Positions 14,391 through 14,557 of a stretch of 14,557 bases of DNA are shown piece by piece; within the stretch, counting starts at the first letter, position 1, and every line of letters begins with the position of its first letter. The notes below the pieces were generated by a model. That model worked only from the letters and a program-made list of their open reading frames with translations, was not told the origin of the DNA and did not search any database. This DNA comes from RGIG2707 sp045600065 (GTDB taxonomy: Bacteria; Bacillota; Clostridia; Peptostreptococcales; Anaerovoracaceae): assembly GCA_045600065.1 (NCBI GenBank), contig JAZRXE010000037.1, positions 1 to 14,557 of the forward strand. The letters are read 5' to 3'. Position numbers and translations under genes: made by a program.

Positions 14391-14414
14391 AGACAGGGGA
14401 CGGTTCTCTGTCTC
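14391..14414. repeat. Palindromic GGGGACGGTTCTCT repeat with changed arms
   Basis: The core is the same as at 8734-8804, but the arms are AGACAG and CTGTCT instead of ACACAAG and CTTGTGT. The arms still pair with each other. Confidence 0.75.
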
Positions 14415-14454
14415 TTAGTTAGTGTAAAATAATTGTGGAACTTATCACTCACCT

Positions 14455-14557
14455 GTGGATTCCTGTGCCGCACTCTCAGGCACGCTCCCGCTCGGCGGGG
14501 ACCCGCAGCGGGCCCGCGTCGCAAGCCCCTTCGGAAGACCTTCCGCTGCTGCCGCCC
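14455..14557. other. GC-rich hairpin-rich stretch, unassigned
   Basis: Composition changes sharply to GC-rich near 14460. On the minus strand GGGCCCG can pair with CGGGTCC, GTGCC with GGCAC, and GGAAG with CTTCC. No credible ORF is seen. It could be the end of a structured RNA gene or the edge of a gene beyond the window; I could not match it to SRP RNA, RNase P RNA or tmRNA from memory. Confidence 0.35.

Noticed and set aside
14455..14557. SRP RNA, because of a GGCAGCAGCGGAAGG string on the minus strand
   Set aside because: In SRP RNA the order is GGAAGG then AGCAGC; here it is reversed and the remaining conserved stem is absent.

Overview
The window looks like chromosomal DNA of an anaerobic Gram-positive bacterium of the class Clostridia. 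The evidence is strong AGGAGG-type ribosome binding sites, an FMN riboswitch in front of an ECF-type riboflavin transporter, a secreted SLH-domain nuclease, GC content near one half with frequent ATA codons, and palindromic GGGGACGGTTCTCT repeats of a kind common in Firmicutes. The genus cannot be named from the sequence.

Layout. (1) 1-436: 5' part of a DUF3100 membrane protein on the minus strand, cut by the window edge. (2) 558-1721: a lone phage-type tyrosine recombinase on the plus strand with no other phage genes. (3) 1851-4267: a tight plus-strand operon of a MalY/PatB-like aminotransferase homologue in which the PLP-binding lysine is replaced by valine, a stand-alone AroQ chorismate mutase, and a sugar-phosphate-type nucleotidyltransferase, closed by a good intrinsic terminator. 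(4) 4411-8706: a promoter, a 160-nt highly structured leader, then three different M42 metallo-aminopeptidases and an AEC-family permease, all overlapping or nearly so: a peptide/amino-acid module. (5) 8707-9109: gap with two palindromic repeats and a terminator. (6) 9110-12485, minus strand: a secreted SLH-nuclease-zinc domain protein followed by a membrane-anchored spermidine-synthase-like protein. (7) 12832-13620, minus strand: promoter, FMN riboswitch, regulatory terminator and ribU. (8) 13729-14256, minus strand: a GNAT acetyltransferase. (9) 14257-14557: another palindromic repeat and an unassigned GC-rich, hairpin-rich stretch.

The most unusual points are these. The PLP enzyme homologue has lost its catalytic lysine but keeps other family motifs and is translationally coupled to chorismate mutase. 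A tandem 11-bp direct repeat (unit TTTGTCGCTTA) occurs upstream of the integrase, the MalY-like operon and the peptidase operon; in the last two it lies in identical register to an extended -10 box, suggesting a shared regulator, or alternatively recombination sites of the integrase. The peptidase operon has a leader of successive hairpins ending in a U-tract just before the first ribosome binding site. A palindromic repeat element sits in frame inside the nuclease gene, in the linker between its domains.
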